Assembly: GCA_035624455.1 (NCBI GenBank) | Contig: DASPRM010000022.1 | Coordinates: 1 to 64,000, forward strand | DNA length: 64,000 bases | Source of the DNA: Terriglobales bacterium | GTDB lineage: Bacteria > Acidobacteriota > Terriglobia > Terriglobales > Acidobacteriaceae | Direction of reading: 5' to 3' | Shown: piece after piece, positions 1-10,323 of the stretch | Position numbering within the stretch: the first letter of the stretch is position 1 | Layout of the letters: every line of letters begins with the position of its first letter | Notes under the pieces: generated by a model | Seen by the model: only the letters and a program-made list of their open reading frames with translations | The model's database searches: none | Told to the model about the DNA's origin: nothing | Program-made: the position numbers and the translations under genes

Positions 1-1575
1 GGGATCATCGAAAACTATGTCGCGCTCAAGCGGCAACTCGCCGAGGAAGGCCATCGCTTCACAACCGAGACGGACACGGAAGTCATCGCCCATCTGGTGG
101 AAAAGTACTTCCATCCGCTAAAAGGCAACGGCAATCGCGTACCGCTGGAGGAAGCGGTGCGTAAGGCAGTGAAGCAGATGACGGGAGTCTTTGCCATCGC
201 CGTGATCTCCGCCGACGAACCCAACAAGATCGTTTCTGCGCGCAATGGCCCGCCCGCGGTCATCGGGCTAGGCAAGGATGAATACTTTGTTGCGTCTGAT
301 GTACCGGCAATTCTTTATCACACACGTGATTTGTTTTTCCTTGCCGATGGTGACCTTGCGGTGATTACACCCGCGGGCGTGAAGCTGTCTGACTTTGATG
401 GGCGTCCCATGGAGCGGCAGGTGCAGCACATCACCTGGGATCCGATCATGGCGGAGAAGGGCGGCTTCAAGCATTTCATGCTGAAGGAAATTTACGAGCA
501 GCCTCGCGCCGTGCGCGACACTACGCTGGGGCGGGTGTCGCTCGATAGCGGCAAGGTTTTTCTCGATGACATGGAGATTACGGAAGCTGAATTCAAGCGG
601 CTGCGCAAGGTGAACATCGCCGCCTGCGGCACCAGCTGGCATGCTGGATTGGCCGGGAAGTTTATGATCGAGCGGCTGGCGCGTGTTCCAGTAGAAGTGG
701 ATTATGCGAGCGAATTTCGCTATCGCGACCCGATTCTCGATGGGGACACGCTCACCATTTTGATCACCCAATCGGGTGAGACCGCCGACACGATTGCCGC
801 CCTCCGTGAGGCAAAAGCCAAAGGCTCGAAGACCCTGGGGATTTGCAACGTGGTCGGTTCGATGGTCACGCGCGAAGCCAATGGGACGGTCTACACTCAT
901 GCCGGTCCCGAGATTGGTGTAGCTTCGACCAAGGCATTCACGGCGCAACTGACGGCTGCTTTCCTGTTTGCGCTTTATCTGGCAGAAGTGCGCGGCACTC
1001 TGAATCCGGAGGAAGCCAAGAAGCTGATTACCGAACTCAACCGGTTGCCGGGCAAGCTGGAAACGTTGCTCGCGCACGAAGAGGATACCGAGGACCTGGC
1101 CAAGGAGTACCAACGTGCGCAGGACTTTCTGTTCCTTGGCCGTGGCATTCACTATCCCATTGCGCTGGAAGGCGCGCTGAAGCTGAAGGAAATCTCCTAC
1201 ATTCACGCCGAGGGATATCCCGCCGGCGAAATGAAGCATGGCCCCAACGCCCTGATTGATGAAGACCTGCCGGTCGTCATCATCGCCACGCGCGACAAGG
1301 AAGATCCGGGCTCGGTGGTCCGATACGACAAAACGCTTTCGAATCTAAAGGAAGTGAAGGCGCGTTCGGGCCGGGTGATCGCGGTTGCGACCGAGGGGGA
1401 TGATGAGATCCGCGAGGCTGCTGACCAGACCGTGTTTGTGCCGGCAGCGCCGGAGTTGCTCTCACCGATCCTGGAGATCGTTCCCCTGCAGCTGCTGGCG
1501 TATCACATCGCGGTTCGCCGCGGATGCGATGTGGATCAGCCACGAAATCTGGCGAAGTCGGTGACGGTGGAGTAG
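1..1575 (+). CDS. glmS: Glutamine--fructose-6-phosphate aminotransferase (isomerizing), 5' truncated by window edge
   Basis: Makes glucosamine-6-phosphate from fructose-6-phosphate and glutamine, the first step to UDP-GlcNAc for peptidoglycan and LPS. The frame is open from base 1 and reads GIIENY..., the end of the N-terminal glutaminase domain. About 100 residues, including the catalytic Cys2, lie outside the window. The two SIS isomerase domains are visible: [29 protein letters not shown]-type segment, and near the C-terminus [17 protein letters not shown] and the canonical ending [13 protein letters not shown]. The 524 codons seen match the remainder of a protein of about 610 aa. The internal ATG at 97 is not the real start. 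The identification is firm. Confidence 0.97.
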   Translation, partial: GIIENYVALKRQLAEEGHRFTTETDTEVIAHLVEKYFHPLKGNGNRVPLEEAVRKAVKQMTGVFAIAVISADEPNKIVSARNGPPAVIGLGKDEYFVASDVPAILYHTRDLFFLADGDLAVITPAGVKLSDFDGRPMERQVQHITWDPIMAEKGGFKHFMLKEIYEQPRAVRDTTLGRVSLDSGKVFLDDMEITEAEFKRLRKVNIAACGTSWHAGLAGKFMIERLARVPVEVDYASEFRYRDPILDGDTLTILITQSGETADTIAALREAKAKGSKTLGICNVVGSMVTREANGTVYTHAGPEIGVASTKAFTAQLTAAFLFALYLAEVRGTLNPEEAKKLITELNRLPGKLETLLAHEEDTEDLAKEYQRAQDFLFLGRGIHYPIALEGALKLKEISYIHAEGYPAGEMKHGPNALIDEDLPVVIIATRDKEDPGSVVRYDKTLSNLKEVKARSGRVIAVATEGDDEIREAADQTVFVPAAPELLSPILEIVPLQLLAYHIAVRRGCDVDQPRNLAKSVTVE

Positions 1576-1621
1576 GGCGGCGGATCGTGTAATCGGGTAA
1601 TCTGAAGTTAGCTTTTGGGGC

Positions 1622-2038
1622 TCACGAAGCAGGTTTTGGAGCTTCCAGGTAGGCCCAGCGTTCAGACAGCTGGCCCCGCACAATGCGCCAAATGACGATC
1701 CCGCCGAACTGAATTTTCTTTCCGCTGTCAGGATCGGTGCATCTCCAGACGTTTCGCACCACGACCTTATCACCTTCGGCGATGATGTCTTCGAGGGTCA
1801 CCTTCAGATCGGGAAATTTCTTGAGGGCACTTCCCACATACTGCTTCGCTCCTGCCGGACCGGGCGGGGTGCCGGGTGGTACGTCGGCTCCGTGATCCAC
1901 GAAATCGCGGGCGAAGTTCACATCCGCGATGTCGAGATTCTTGCGGTTTACGAATTGTTCGAAGTGGTTGCGAACGAAGGTCTTCATTTCCTCGATCGAC
2001 ATGCTTATGCCCCAGTACTCGATATTCGCGGCGCTCAT
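1622..2038 (-). CDS. SnoaL-like / ester cyclase-type NTF2-fold protein
   Basis: A 138-residue protein with the layout of the SnoaL-like polyketide cyclase/ester cyclase family: an N-terminal helix (MKTFVRNHFEQFVN), then a region ending YVGSALKKFPDLKVTLEDIIAEGDKVVVRNVWRCT, and a C-terminal strand ending in RIVRGQLSERWAYLE. Such proteins form a cone-shaped single domain with a buried pocket; the substrate cannot be inferred. The ATG at 2038 has a good ribosome site (GAGGGA, 6 nt upstream). A second ATG lies 12 codons in. It converges on glmS and has no operon partner. No signal peptide, so it is probably cytoplasmic. Confidence 0.75.
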   Translation of the reverse strand: MSAANIEYWGISMSIEEMKTFVRNHFEQFVNRKNLDIADVNFARDFVDHGADVPPGTPPGPAGAKQYVGSALKKFPDLKVTLEDIIAEGDKVVVRNVWRCTDPDSGKKIQFGGIVIWRIVRGQLSERWAYLEAPKPAS

Positions 2039-2107
2039 GGTAGTCCCTCAAAGAAATCGTGGAGTGGGGTAAATTGTAATCGAGGGAAGCTGATATCGTG
2101 TAATGTT

Positions 2108-2169
2108 CAAGTTTGAAGTGCGTAGAAGGAGACCCCGCCCAAGCGGCGCTTGAACGGGGCACCCTCAGG
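2108..2169 (+). repeat. Intergenic palindromic repeat family A, copy 1
   Basis: Contains CCCCGCCCAAGC then GGC then GCTTGAACGGGG followed by CACCCTCAGG; the arms pair as an interrupted stem. The 3' half is nearly identical to copies at 4448-4510 and 8055-8116, while the 5' half is degenerate. The reverse strand of all three copies begins an open frame with MPRSS(A/T)AW(A/P)G, an independent view of the same repeat. The whole gap 2039-2305 holds no other recognisable feature. Confidence 0.8.
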
Positions 2170-2305
2170 GCATTGGGGAATCCGGCGAATTTTGAAAAAG
2201 CATAAATGCTTCGCTCCGCTCAGCATGAGCCCATAAACCAGCTGCCAAATAGACTCGCGCCATTGAATCAAAAATGCTATTTCACACTGTTCTTTAGCAC
2301 TGCGC

Positions 2306-4363
2306 TCAATTTCCGCCGGTGAGTTCATCCAGCAGCTTGCTTGCGCCATATAGCTTGCGCAGTGCTTCCGTCATGGCCGCAGTGTGGACAGCAACTGAGC
2401 GGTTGGATTCGATGTCATACACGTAATCGCCGACAAGCGATTCAATGTTGCCATCGAAAATCAGGCCCACGATCTCACCTTGTTTATTGATGACCGGCGA
2501 TCCCGAATTGCCCCCGACCACATCGTTGGTGGTTACAAAATCGAGGGGCGTCGCGAGGTCGAGGGTCTTCATTGCGTCACGGTAGCGGCGGGGCAGGTCG
2601 AACGGAGCCTGATCATTGAAGCTGAAGGCGCGGTCGTACAGTCCATAGAAGGTAGTCTTGGCGGGAGCGATGGTGCCATTCATGGGGTATCCCTTCATCT
2701 GCCCGTAGGAGAGCCGCAAGGTGAAGGTGGCATCGGGATAGGTGCTCTTGCCGTAGAGAGCGAAGCGAGCGCGGCCGAGTTGTTCGCCGCCGCGCTGCTC
2801 CACGCTTTGAACGTTGTCCTGCACCCACTTGATGAACTCGCGCCGCATGGGGTCGAGCTTGCGGGCCAGGACGATCATGGCGTCAGTGGAGGCATCGACT
2901 GCCTGCTGGCCGCCATCGACCAGCGCTTTTCTGACCTGCGGATCCTGCAGCTTGCTGCCACCGACCAGATCGGCGGCCGCCTGCTCCGGAGTTTTTCCGT
3001 TGAGCACAATTTTCAGGAAGGGATCGTCGGGTCCGAGCTGGTCAAGATCGCGATGAAGGGCGCCAGTGATGCGCGCGATTTCCATGTCGGCATAAATGGG
3101 GGCGGGTGAGAACATCTCCAGGCGCAGCGAATCGAGCTGAGATTCGTGAAACCCGGGAAGCCGGTCACCATCCGGCTTCTTGATCTCAGCGACGTAGTCG
3201 ACAATCGTGGCCGCCAGACGTGAGAGCTGCGAATCTGTGCTGTGATAGAAGCTATCCTTGATGCGCGAACTCATTTTCTGTGTAGCGGCCGCGATATCGT
3301 CCCAGGCGCTGCCATATTGCGTTTTCAATTCCGGGTTGCTCATTACCGCAGAGCGGAATTTGTCCTCTTCCGCCTTCTTCTTGTCCATAACGCGGGGATT
3401 CTCGAGACCCTGGAGATCACCGCTGAGCGCCTTGACGCCGTTCTGCAGGAAGAAGATCAGACTGGCAGCTTCGCGCGCATGCTCGGGACTGGTGGCGGAA
3501 AAGCGCTGCATAACGGCGATGCGGTCGCGGTACACACTAAGAGCGGTGGGAAGCTGGTAATCGCGCTCGAAAGTAAGCTGAGCAACGGTGTCGAGGCGCT
3601 GGGTGGTGCCGGGATGACCGCTGACGAAAACCAGTTCGTCCTCAACCGCGCCCTTGGGGTTCCACTTCAGGTAATTTGAGCTGTTGATCGGCTTGCCGTT
3701 CTCATAGACGCGAAACAGCGCCATATCGAGATCGTAGCGGGGATAGGTGAAGTTATCGGGATCGCCGCCGAAGAAGGCGGCCTGCTGCTCGGGCGCAAAC
3801 ACGATGCGGATGTCGGTGTATTTCTTGTAGCGATAGAGCCAGTATTCTCCGCCCTGGTAGAGAGTGACCACGTCAGAGCGAAGACCGGTTTTTTGCAGGC
3901 TCTCCCGTTCGATCTCGGCGATGATGCTCTCGCGCGCTTTGAACTGCTCCTCAGCGGACTGCTTTCCTTTGAGCGCGGCCTGTACACGGTCGGTGACGTT
4001 CTGGGTGGAGACCAGGACATTAATTTCGAGGTCGGGTGCCTTCATTTCCTGGGCGGAGGTGGCGGCGTAAAAGCCGTCCTTAATGTAGTCGTGTTCGGCG
4101 GTCGAACTCTTCTGGAGCTGACCGCGGGCCACGTGGTGGTTGGTCAGCAACAGCCCGTGCGGACTTACGAATGATCCCGAGCCTCCATCATTCAAGCGCA
4201 CGGAGGAGAGGCGGACGTGGTCCAGCCAGTCCTTGGTGAGGGCGAAATTGTATTTCTGCTGGATGAGCTGGGTGGGGGGATTGTCGAAGGTCCACATGCC
4301 TTCGTCGGCAAGGGCTGCAGTAGTGAGGAGAAGGATGAGCGTGACTCTGGAGAGAACTTTCAT
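2306..4363 (-). CDS. S46 family dipeptidyl-peptidase (DPP7/DPP11 type)
   Basis: Secreted serine exopeptidase expected to release N-terminal dipeptides in the periplasm. 685 aa, with a signal peptide (MKVLSRVTLILLLTTAALA) and the family landmarks: LLLTNHHVA near residue 75 with the catalytic His, YPRYDLDMALFRVY with the Asp, and GGNSGSPVINKQGE with the catalytic Ser at about 620. Residue Ser+18 falls in IFDGN and is Gly. In Porphyromonas enzymes this position is Gly in DPP7 (hydrophobic P1) and Arg in DPP11 (acidic P1), so DPP7-like specificity is inferred. The ATG at 4363 has AGGAG 8 nt upstream. Monocistronic. Confidence 0.92.
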   Translation of the reverse strand: MKVLSRVTLILLLTTAALADEGMWTFDNPPTQLIQQKYNFALTKDWLDHVRLSSVRLNDGGSGSFVSPHGLLLTNHHVARGQLQKSSTAEHDYIKDGFYAATSAQEMKAPDLEINVLVSTQNVTDRVQAALKGKQSAEEQFKARESIIAEIERESLQKTGLRSDVVTLYQGGEYWLYRYKKYTDIRIVFAPEQQAAFFGGDPDNFTYPRYDLDMALFRVYENGKPINSSNYLKWNPKGAVEDELVFVSGHPGTTQRLDTVAQLTFERDYQLPTALSVYRDRIAVMQRFSATSPEHAREAASLIFFLQNGVKALSGDLQGLENPRVMDKKKAEEDKFRSAVMSNPELKTQYGSAWDDIAAATQKMSSRIKDSFYHSTDSQLSRLAATIVDYVAEIKKPDGDRLPGFHESQLDSLRLEMFSPAPIYADMEIARITGALHRDLDQLGPDDPFLKIVLNGKTPEQAAADLVGGSKLQDPQVRKALVDGGQQAVDASTDAMIVLARKLDPMRREFIKWVQDNVQSVEQRGGEQLGRARFALYGKSTYPDATFTLRLSYGQMKGYPMNGTIAPAKTTFYGLYDRAFSFNDQAPFDLPRRYRDAMKTLDLATPLDFVTTNDVVGGNSGSPVINKQGEIVGLIFDGNIESLVGDYVYDIESNRSVAVHTAAMTEALRKLYGASKLLDELTGGN

Positions 4364-4447
4364 CAGTGAGCTCCTGGTGAACCGTATTGTAGCGGGATAG
4401 GCCGCCTGGACTTCCCGGACTGAAGCGCCGGGTGAGGTTCGAGGTCA

Positions 4448-4510
4448 AAAGGATGAAGTCCGGAAAGAAAAACCCCGCCCAAGCTGCGCTTGAACGGGGC
4501 ACCCTTAAGG
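4448..4510 (+). repeat. Intergenic palindromic repeat family A, copy 2
   Basis: About 63 bp: AAAGGATGAAGTCCG, an A-rich spacer, then the CCCCGCCCAAGC / GCTTGAACGGGG interrupted stem and a GGCACCCTTAAGG tail. It aligns over its full length with the copy at 8055-8116. It is followed at 4516-4550 by short AATCGGGTAATT-like tandem units also seen near 1587. Confidence 0.85.
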
Positions 4511-4620
4511 GAGTCGGGGAATCGGGTAATTGACAATCGGGTGATCGAATTCGGGTGGACTCTGAAGTGACAGACAGGCGTGAACCAAAAGTGCGCTCGC
4601 CGAATCAAATAAGTGAACCC

Positions 4621-4626
4621 TATAAT
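4621..4626 (+). promoter_or_regulatory. Perfect -10 hexamer upstream of the flavoprotein gene
   Basis: TATAAT lies 30 nt before the ATG at 4657. No convincing -35 hexamer is present at 16-18 bp (CGCCGA), so this is a tentative sigma-70 promoter giving a short leader. Confidence 0.4.
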
Positions 4627-4656
4627 GAAAATTGGGCGGCTTTCTCAAGATAAAGA

Positions 4657-5376
4657 ATGTCGAATCGTGAGATTTTGACGGCGCGATTGCGCCAGGCGGT
4701 ACCGCTTTCCTCTGCCACCCGGCACCTGCACTTTGAGGTGGAGGAGATACCGCGTTTCGACTTCCACGCCGGGCAATTCGTGTCGATCCGTGCCATGCAC
4801 GACGGGCACGAAATCACCCGGGCCTACTCGATTGCCTCGCCCCCGCGCAACGATCGCACCTTCGAGCTTTGCCTGAATCGGGTTCCTGATGGCTTCTTTT
4901 CCAATTTTCTCTGCGACCTGGCGGAAGGCGAGGCGGTCAAGTTTCACGGCCCGCATGGCTACTTTGTTCTCAAGAACCCGCCCCGTAGCTCGATTTTCAT
5001 TGCCACGGGAACCGGTATTGCGCCGATTCGCGGCATGATTCACTGGCTCTTCGCCGATCCCGCACGCCACGAGGGACGCGAGTTCTGGCTGGTCTTCGGC
5101 GTCCGCTATCAGGAAGACCTCTATTACAACGACGAATTTCTGGAACTGGCGCGGCGGCATCCCAATTTCCACTACATCCCGACTCTCAGCCGCGAGGATG
5201 CCACCTGGCCAGGCGCGACCGGATATGTGCAGGAGCACGTGCGCAAACTGGCCGAAGGGCGGCACGGCCTGGATGCTTACATCTGTGGGCTGCGCGACAT
5301 GGTTCAGGCCAACCGGGAGCTACTGAAGAGCCTGGGCTGGGATCGGAAGGCCATCGTGTACGAGCGGTTTGACTAA
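4657..5376 (+). CDS. FAD/NAD(P)-binding ferredoxin reductase-type oxidoreductase
   Basis: A 239-aa single-chain flavoprotein of the ferredoxin-NADP+ reductase superfamily. The N-terminal FAD barrel has RAYSIAS (residues 55-61, flavin-binding R-x-Y-S). The nucleotide-binding domain has ATGTGIAPIRGM and ends with YICGLRDMV and a terminal aromatic-rich YERFD. There is no fused 2Fe-2S or globin domain, so an external carrier protein is expected; none is encoded nearby. It would move electrons between NAD(P)H and a ferredoxin, flavodoxin or oxygenase in the cytoplasm. The partner is unknown. The start is the first ATG after the -10 element; the ribosome site is weak. Confidence 0.88.
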   Translation: MSNREILTARLRQAVPLSSATRHLHFEVEEIPRFDFHAGQFVSIRAMHDGHEITRAYSIASPPRNDRTFELCLNRVPDGFFSNFLCDLAEGEAVKFHGPHGYFVLKNPPRSSIFIATGTGIAPIRGMIHWLFADPARHEGREFWLVFGVRYQEDLYYNDEFLELARRHPNFHYIPTLSREDATWPGATGYVQEHVRKLAEGRHGLDAYICGLRDMVQANRELLKSLGWDRKAIVYERFD

Positions 5377-5616
5377 GGCATAAACCAGCAGTCAGCAATC
5401 AGCTCTGAACCCACTCATGGGGAAACAGGCCGCGGCGCGCGTCGCCTTGGGCGAGATGTGGCTTTTCTGTAGAGCTGGACCTCCGAGATTAGGCGAAAAA
5501 AGGCGAACGTGGGGCATCCGCTTCGGAGGACAGGCGAGTTTATTTTCAACGGCTTACGGCTGGCATCCTTGGCCTCACTTTCCCGCAACTTCCTATGCTT
5601 CAACATCATCTAAGAA
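5377..5616. other. Gene-free stretch upstream of the dnaK promoter
   Basis: Starts with a short CAGTCAGCAATCAGC-type repeat (5388-5403) like those at 37250 and 58531. The rest has no coding signal on either strand, no recognised RNA fold and no CIRCE element. The dnaK promoter lies immediately downstream. Confidence 0.5.
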
Positions 5617-5637
5617 CTTGACTGTAAGACACTCAGG
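5617..5637 (+). promoter_or_regulatory. HAIR operator (HspR-binding inverted repeat) in the dnaK promoter
   Basis: CTTGACT, 7 nt, ACTCAGG. The established HAIR consensus is CTTGAGT-N7-ACTCAAG; each half-site matches 6 of 7 and the spacer is exact. It overlaps the -35 hexamer and most of the spacer of the dnaK promoter, the position expected for a repressor. A gene for the cognate repressor, hspR, is 6 kb downstream. Confidence 0.8.
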
Positions 5638-5646
5638 TTCTAGCAT
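5618..5646 (+). promoter_or_regulatory. sigma-70-type promoter of dnaK
   Basis: -35 TTGACT (5618-5623), 17-bp spacer, -10 TAGCAT (5641-5646). Transcription would start near 5653 and give a leader of about 70 nt that ends with a very strong ribosome site (AGGAGGAGG) before the dnaK ATG. Confidence 0.65.
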
Positions 5647-5722
5647 ATCGTTATTGTAAGCCGAAGCGATGGCCAACCAGCTAAAGATCAAGCACTTATA
5701 AGTTTAGGAGGAGGAAATCTCC

Positions 5723-7648
<1,926 letters not shown>

Positions 7649-7657
7649 TGGGGGAGC

Positions 7658-7670
7658 GGGGCTTCGGCCC
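7658..7670 (+). terminator. UUCG-capped hairpin after dnaK
   Basis: GGGC-TTCG-GCCC, a stable tetraloop hairpin 10 nt past the dnaK stop. There is no downstream T run, so it may act as an mRNA 3' stabiliser or attenuator rather than a strong terminator. Confidence 0.4.
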
Positions 7671-7709
7671 GGCTGCTAATATTCCTCGAGAGAGGGATTT
7701 GAAAAGTTC

Positions 7710-7774
7710 GCCGCGGATGGACACGGATCCGAAGGGATAAAACCTGATCCGTTGAGGCTGTGCCGGTCCGCGGC
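7710..7774. repeat. Imperfect intergenic palindrome between dnaK and the small ORF
   Basis: Outer arms GCCGCGGA (7710-7717) and TCCGCGGC (7767-7774) and inner arms CGGATC / GATCCG. The GCGGATGGACACGGATCC segment resembles the CCACGGATTACACGGAT repeat seen at 29996 and 47257 (family E). Confidence 0.55.
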
Positions 7775-7850
7775 AACCAATTTTTCAGGACGCGCCGGAA
7801 TAGAAACGATGATGGTCAGCAAAAGACAAAGAATCAGGAAGAACGACAGA

Positions 7851-8039
7851 ATGCAGATTGAATTGAATGGTCAGAGATATTTTGTGAATTTCATCCCCGG
7901 GATGGACGAGTGGTTTGTGCTGGAGGACTCAGCGGCGGGGCTGCGCCAAATCCCGGTGGTGCATGATGCCGCCGAGCATATCGAGCGCTTCGTGATTCCT
8001 CCAGTGAACGAAGAGGGGGACGCGAACGGGTCTGTTTAG
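7851..8039 (+). CDS. Small hypothetical protein between dnaK and dnaJ
   Basis: A 62-residue acidic protein beginning MQIELNGQRYFVNF and continuing with PGMDEWFVLEDSAAGLRQIPVVHD. I do not recognise a family. The ATG at 7851 is preferred over in-frame ATGs at 7809 and 7812 because AGGAAG lies about 9 nt upstream and the upstream residues look like translated intergenic DNA. It sits between two heat-shock genes in the same direction, so co-induction is possible, but a repeat separates it from dnaJ. Confidence 0.55.
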   Translation: MQIELNGQRYFVNFIPGMDEWFVLEDSAAGLRQIPVVHDAAEHIERFVIPPVNEEGDANGSV

Positions 8040-8054
8040 AACCCCGGCGTTTGT

Positions 8055-8116
8055 AAAGGATGAAGTCCGAGAACAAAAACCCCGGCCAAGCTGTGCTTGA
8101 ACGGGGCACCCTCAGG
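8055..8116 (+). repeat. Intergenic palindromic repeat family A, copy 3
   Basis: AAAGGATGAAGTCCG, AACAAAAA, then CCCCGGCCAAGC / GCTTGAACGGGG stem and GCACCCTCAGG tail. Full-length match to 4448-4510 with a few substitutions. It ends about 40 nt before dnaJ. Confidence 0.85.
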
Positions 8117-8157
8117 ATTTTCGCTGGCGACTTGTCTGCGGTGCTGACTGCGAATTA

Positions 8158-9387
8158 ATGGCGACCACGACCAAGAAGGACTACTACGAGATTCTCGGCG
8201 TGAAAAAGTCTGCCTCCGCCGATGAGATCCGCAAGGCCTTCCGCAAGCTCGCGCGCAAATACCATCCGGACGTGAATCCCGGAGACAAAGCCGCTGAAGA
8301 GCGCTTCAAGTCCATCTCCGAGGCTAATGACGTCCTCAGCGATGCTAAGAAGCGCAAGATATACGATCAACTCGGCTATTACTCCGACAATATCGATCCC
8401 AAAGCAGCCGAGGCCTATGCCCGTGCGGCCCAGGGAGGTGGCTTTCCTGGCGGTGGTTTTCCGGGCGGCGGAGCGGGCACAGGCTCGGCGCAAGGTGTGC
8501 CGTTTGATTTCAGCGGATTCGATTTTTCTGACGTCGGGGAAACGGGCGCGCAGGCAGGCGGGCGGAAATCGAGCTTCCGCGATATTTTTTCCAACATCTT
8601 TAGCGGTGGGCGGGGTGGTTTCAGTGTTGAGCCCGAGGGGCCTGAACCGGGCAGCGATCTGGAATACCAGGTCACGGTACCTTTCTGGCAGGCGATCCGC
8701 GGCGGCGTGATGCGCCTGAATATTACGCGTTCCGATAGTTGCACGAACTGCCACGGCACGGGCTACGTTGAAAAGCCCGGGCCATGCCCGGAGTGCGGGG
8801 GCAAGGGAACTATTACGCAGACCAGCGGCCGGATGAAGTTCAATGTCCCCTGCCCGCGTTGTGGCGGCTCAGGCAAGGACCGCAGCGTGTGCCCGATCTG
8901 TTCAGGGGCGGGCACGGTAAACCGCACCGAGCCGCTCGAGATCCGCATTAAGCCGGGCACTCGCGACGGACAGCGCATTCGCATCCCGGGGAAAGGAAAT
9001 GCCGGTCTGCACGGTGGCGAACCGGGCGATCTCTACATCATCGTGAGGCTGGAAGAGCATCCGGTGTTTCGCCGCGAAGGAGACGACATCTATCTGACGG
9101 TTCCCATCACCCCGACGGAAGCTGCGCTTGGTGGAAAGGTTGAGGTTCCTACTATTGACGGCCGCGCCTTGCTTCGCATCCCGCCCGGCACGCAGTCCGG
9201 GCAGAAACTGCGCCTGCGCGAGAAAGGCGTCCCCTCAGCAACACGGGAAGGAACTCGCGGAGACGAGATCGTGGAAGTGAAGATCGTGGTGCCACAGATT
9301 CGTGATGAGCGGTCGAAGGAAATCCTGCGCGAACTCACCAAGCTGAATCCTGAGGATCCCCGGCAGGAGCTGTTCAAGAACGTGTAG
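8158..9387 (+). CDS. dnaJ: Chaperone protein DnaJ (Hsp40, type I)
   Basis: Co-chaperone that stimulates DnaK ATPase and delivers unfolded clients. 409 aa with the full type-I layout: J domain (residues 7-72) with HPD in KYHPDVNPG; Gly/Phe-rich stretch around 92-110 ([13 protein letters not shown]); a central zinc region with four CxxCxGxG motifs ([24 protein letters not shown] and the variant CPICSGAG); and two beta-rich C-terminal substrate domains. The HPD and four Cys motifs exclude a CbpA-type protein. The ATG at 8158 follows a repeat; no strong Shine-Dalgarno is evident. Confidence 0.97.
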   Translation: MATTTKKDYYEILGVKKSASADEIRKAFRKLARKYHPDVNPGDKAAEERFKSISEANDVLSDAKKRKIYDQLGYYSDNIDPKAAEAYARAAQGGGFPGGGFPGGGAGTGSAQGVPFDFSGFDFSDVGETGAQAGGRKSSFRDIFSNIFSGGRGGFSVEPEGPEPGSDLEYQVTVPFWQAIRGGVMRLNITRSDSCTNCHGTGYVEKPGPCPECGGKGTITQTSGRMKFNVPCPRCGGSGKDRSVCPICSGAGTVNRTEPLEIRIKPGTRDGQRIRIPGKGNAGLHGGEPGDLYIIVRLEEHPVFRREGDDIYLTVPITPTEAALGGKVEVPTIDGRALLRIPPGTQSGQKLRLREKGVPSATREGTRGDEIVEVKIVVPQIRDERSKEILRELTKLNPEDPRQELFKNV

Positions 9388-9453
9388 CAAATTGCAAGCG
9401 GGTAAATGGTAGTCAGGTGAGTTGTGTAATACCCAGTGAAACCGAAAACGCGA

Positions 9454-9529
9454 GATGCTTCGACTCCGCGCCCGCGACCCGCAAAAAGAGCGGGTCGGCA
9501 AAAGCTACGGCGCGTCGCTCAGGATGACG
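9454..9529 (+). repeat. Intergenic repeat family B, copy 1
   Basis: Starts GATGCTTCGACTCCGCGCCC and ends GTCGCTCAGGATGACG. The inner part (GACCCGC...GCGGGTC) is an inverted repeat. Other copies are at 10153, 11860, 21241, 22693 and 40865, always between genes or at a gene edge. Confidence 0.8.
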
Positions 9530-9558
9530 ATTAAAATCCGTCCGCATTTTCGTCTACG

Positions 9559-10125
9559 ATGACCCCCTCCCGTCAGGTTGGAATCGTCCTCGAGACTCCG
9601 CGGCTCTTCCTGCGCCGGCTGACGCTTTCCGACAGCGAAGCCCTGTTCGCGGTTCTGGGGGATCCCATCACCATGCAGTTTTATCCCGAGCCGCTCACGC
9701 GCCAGGGCGTGCAGCGATGGATCGAGCGTAACCTGGAACGCTACGAGAACGATGGATACGGCTTATGGGGTATAGCTCTCAAGACCTCTGGCCAACTTGT
9801 CGGAGATTGCGGTCTGGTTCGGCAGTTGGTGGAAGGCAGGCCGGAGATCGAGGTGGGCTACCACGTGCGCCGCGATCAATGGCGACGGGGCTACGCCACC
9901 GAAGCTGCTCGCGCCTGCATAGACTATGCGTTTCGCAACCTGCGGGTTTCACGGGTGATCTCGCTGATCCGTCCGGAGAATCTGCCGTCCCGCCGGGTGG
10001 CGGAAAAGAACGGTCTGGAGATCGATCACCAGATTCCGTGGCACCACGTACCCCATATTATTTATGCCATCGGGGAGCAGGAGTGGCGCAAGCAGATGAC
10101 GCTAGACGGCGCGCCTCGAACCTGA
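9559..10125 (+). CDS. GNAT family N-acetyltransferase (RimJ/RimL-like)
   Basis: 188 aa. Opens with the RimJ/RimL signature LETPRLFLRRLTLSD, followed by a glycine-containing EVGYHVRRDQWRRGYATEAARA (the acetyl-CoA pyrophosphate loop, RRGYATE) and NLPSRRVAEKNGL near the C-terminus. Enzymes of this group acetylate N-terminal amines of proteins or small amines; the substrate here is not predictable. It is flanked by two family B repeats, with no clear Shine-Dalgarno before the ATG and no operon partner. Confidence 0.88.
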   Translation: MTPSRQVGIVLETPRLFLRRLTLSDSEALFAVLGDPITMQFYPEPLTRQGVQRWIERNLERYENDGYGLWGIALKTSGQLVGDCGLVRQLVEGRPEIEVGYHVRRDQWRRGYATEAARACIDYAFRNLRVSRVISLIRPENLPSRRVAEKNGLEIDHQIPWHHVPHIIYAIGEQEWRKQMTLDGAPRT

Positions 10126-10152
10126 TGCCACATCGTCTGCACAGGAAAAGCA

Positions 10153-10228
10153 GATCCCTCGACTCTACGCCCGCGACCTACAGAACGCGCGGGTCATGAA
10201 AGCGACCGGCGCATCGCTCGGGATGACA
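10153..10228 (+). repeat. Intergenic repeat family B, copy 2
   Basis: GATCCCTCGACTCTACGCCC ... CATCGCTCGGGATGACA, same ends and orientation as the 9454 copy, with a CGCGCGGG-containing centre. Confidence 0.75.
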
Positions 10229-10323
10229 ATCCTCGTTAGTTTTTGCTTTACCTTCCTATCGCTCCGCCCTATTCTGCGCATCACACTTCCGCAAGACGTG
10301 CTCTTAGGAGGACGCGATCGAAA

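Noticed and set aside
268-1239. Long reverse-strand open frame opposite glmS
   Set aside because: It mirrors the codon bias of glmS and its translation has no family features. The same reasoning applies to frames opposite dnaK (6059-7078) and on the plus strand opposite lptCA (52085-53248).
4538-4543. TTGACA in the gap before the flavoprotein gene
   Set aside because: It lies within AATCGGGTAATT-type repeats and has no -10 hexamer 16-18 bp downstream.
8096-8116. HAIR-like CTTGAAC-N7-CCTCAGG just upstream of dnaJ
   Set aside because: It has the right spacer but only 5/7 matches per half, and the same bases are part of repeat family A, found also before unrelated genes (2150 and 4490). Most likely coincidence.
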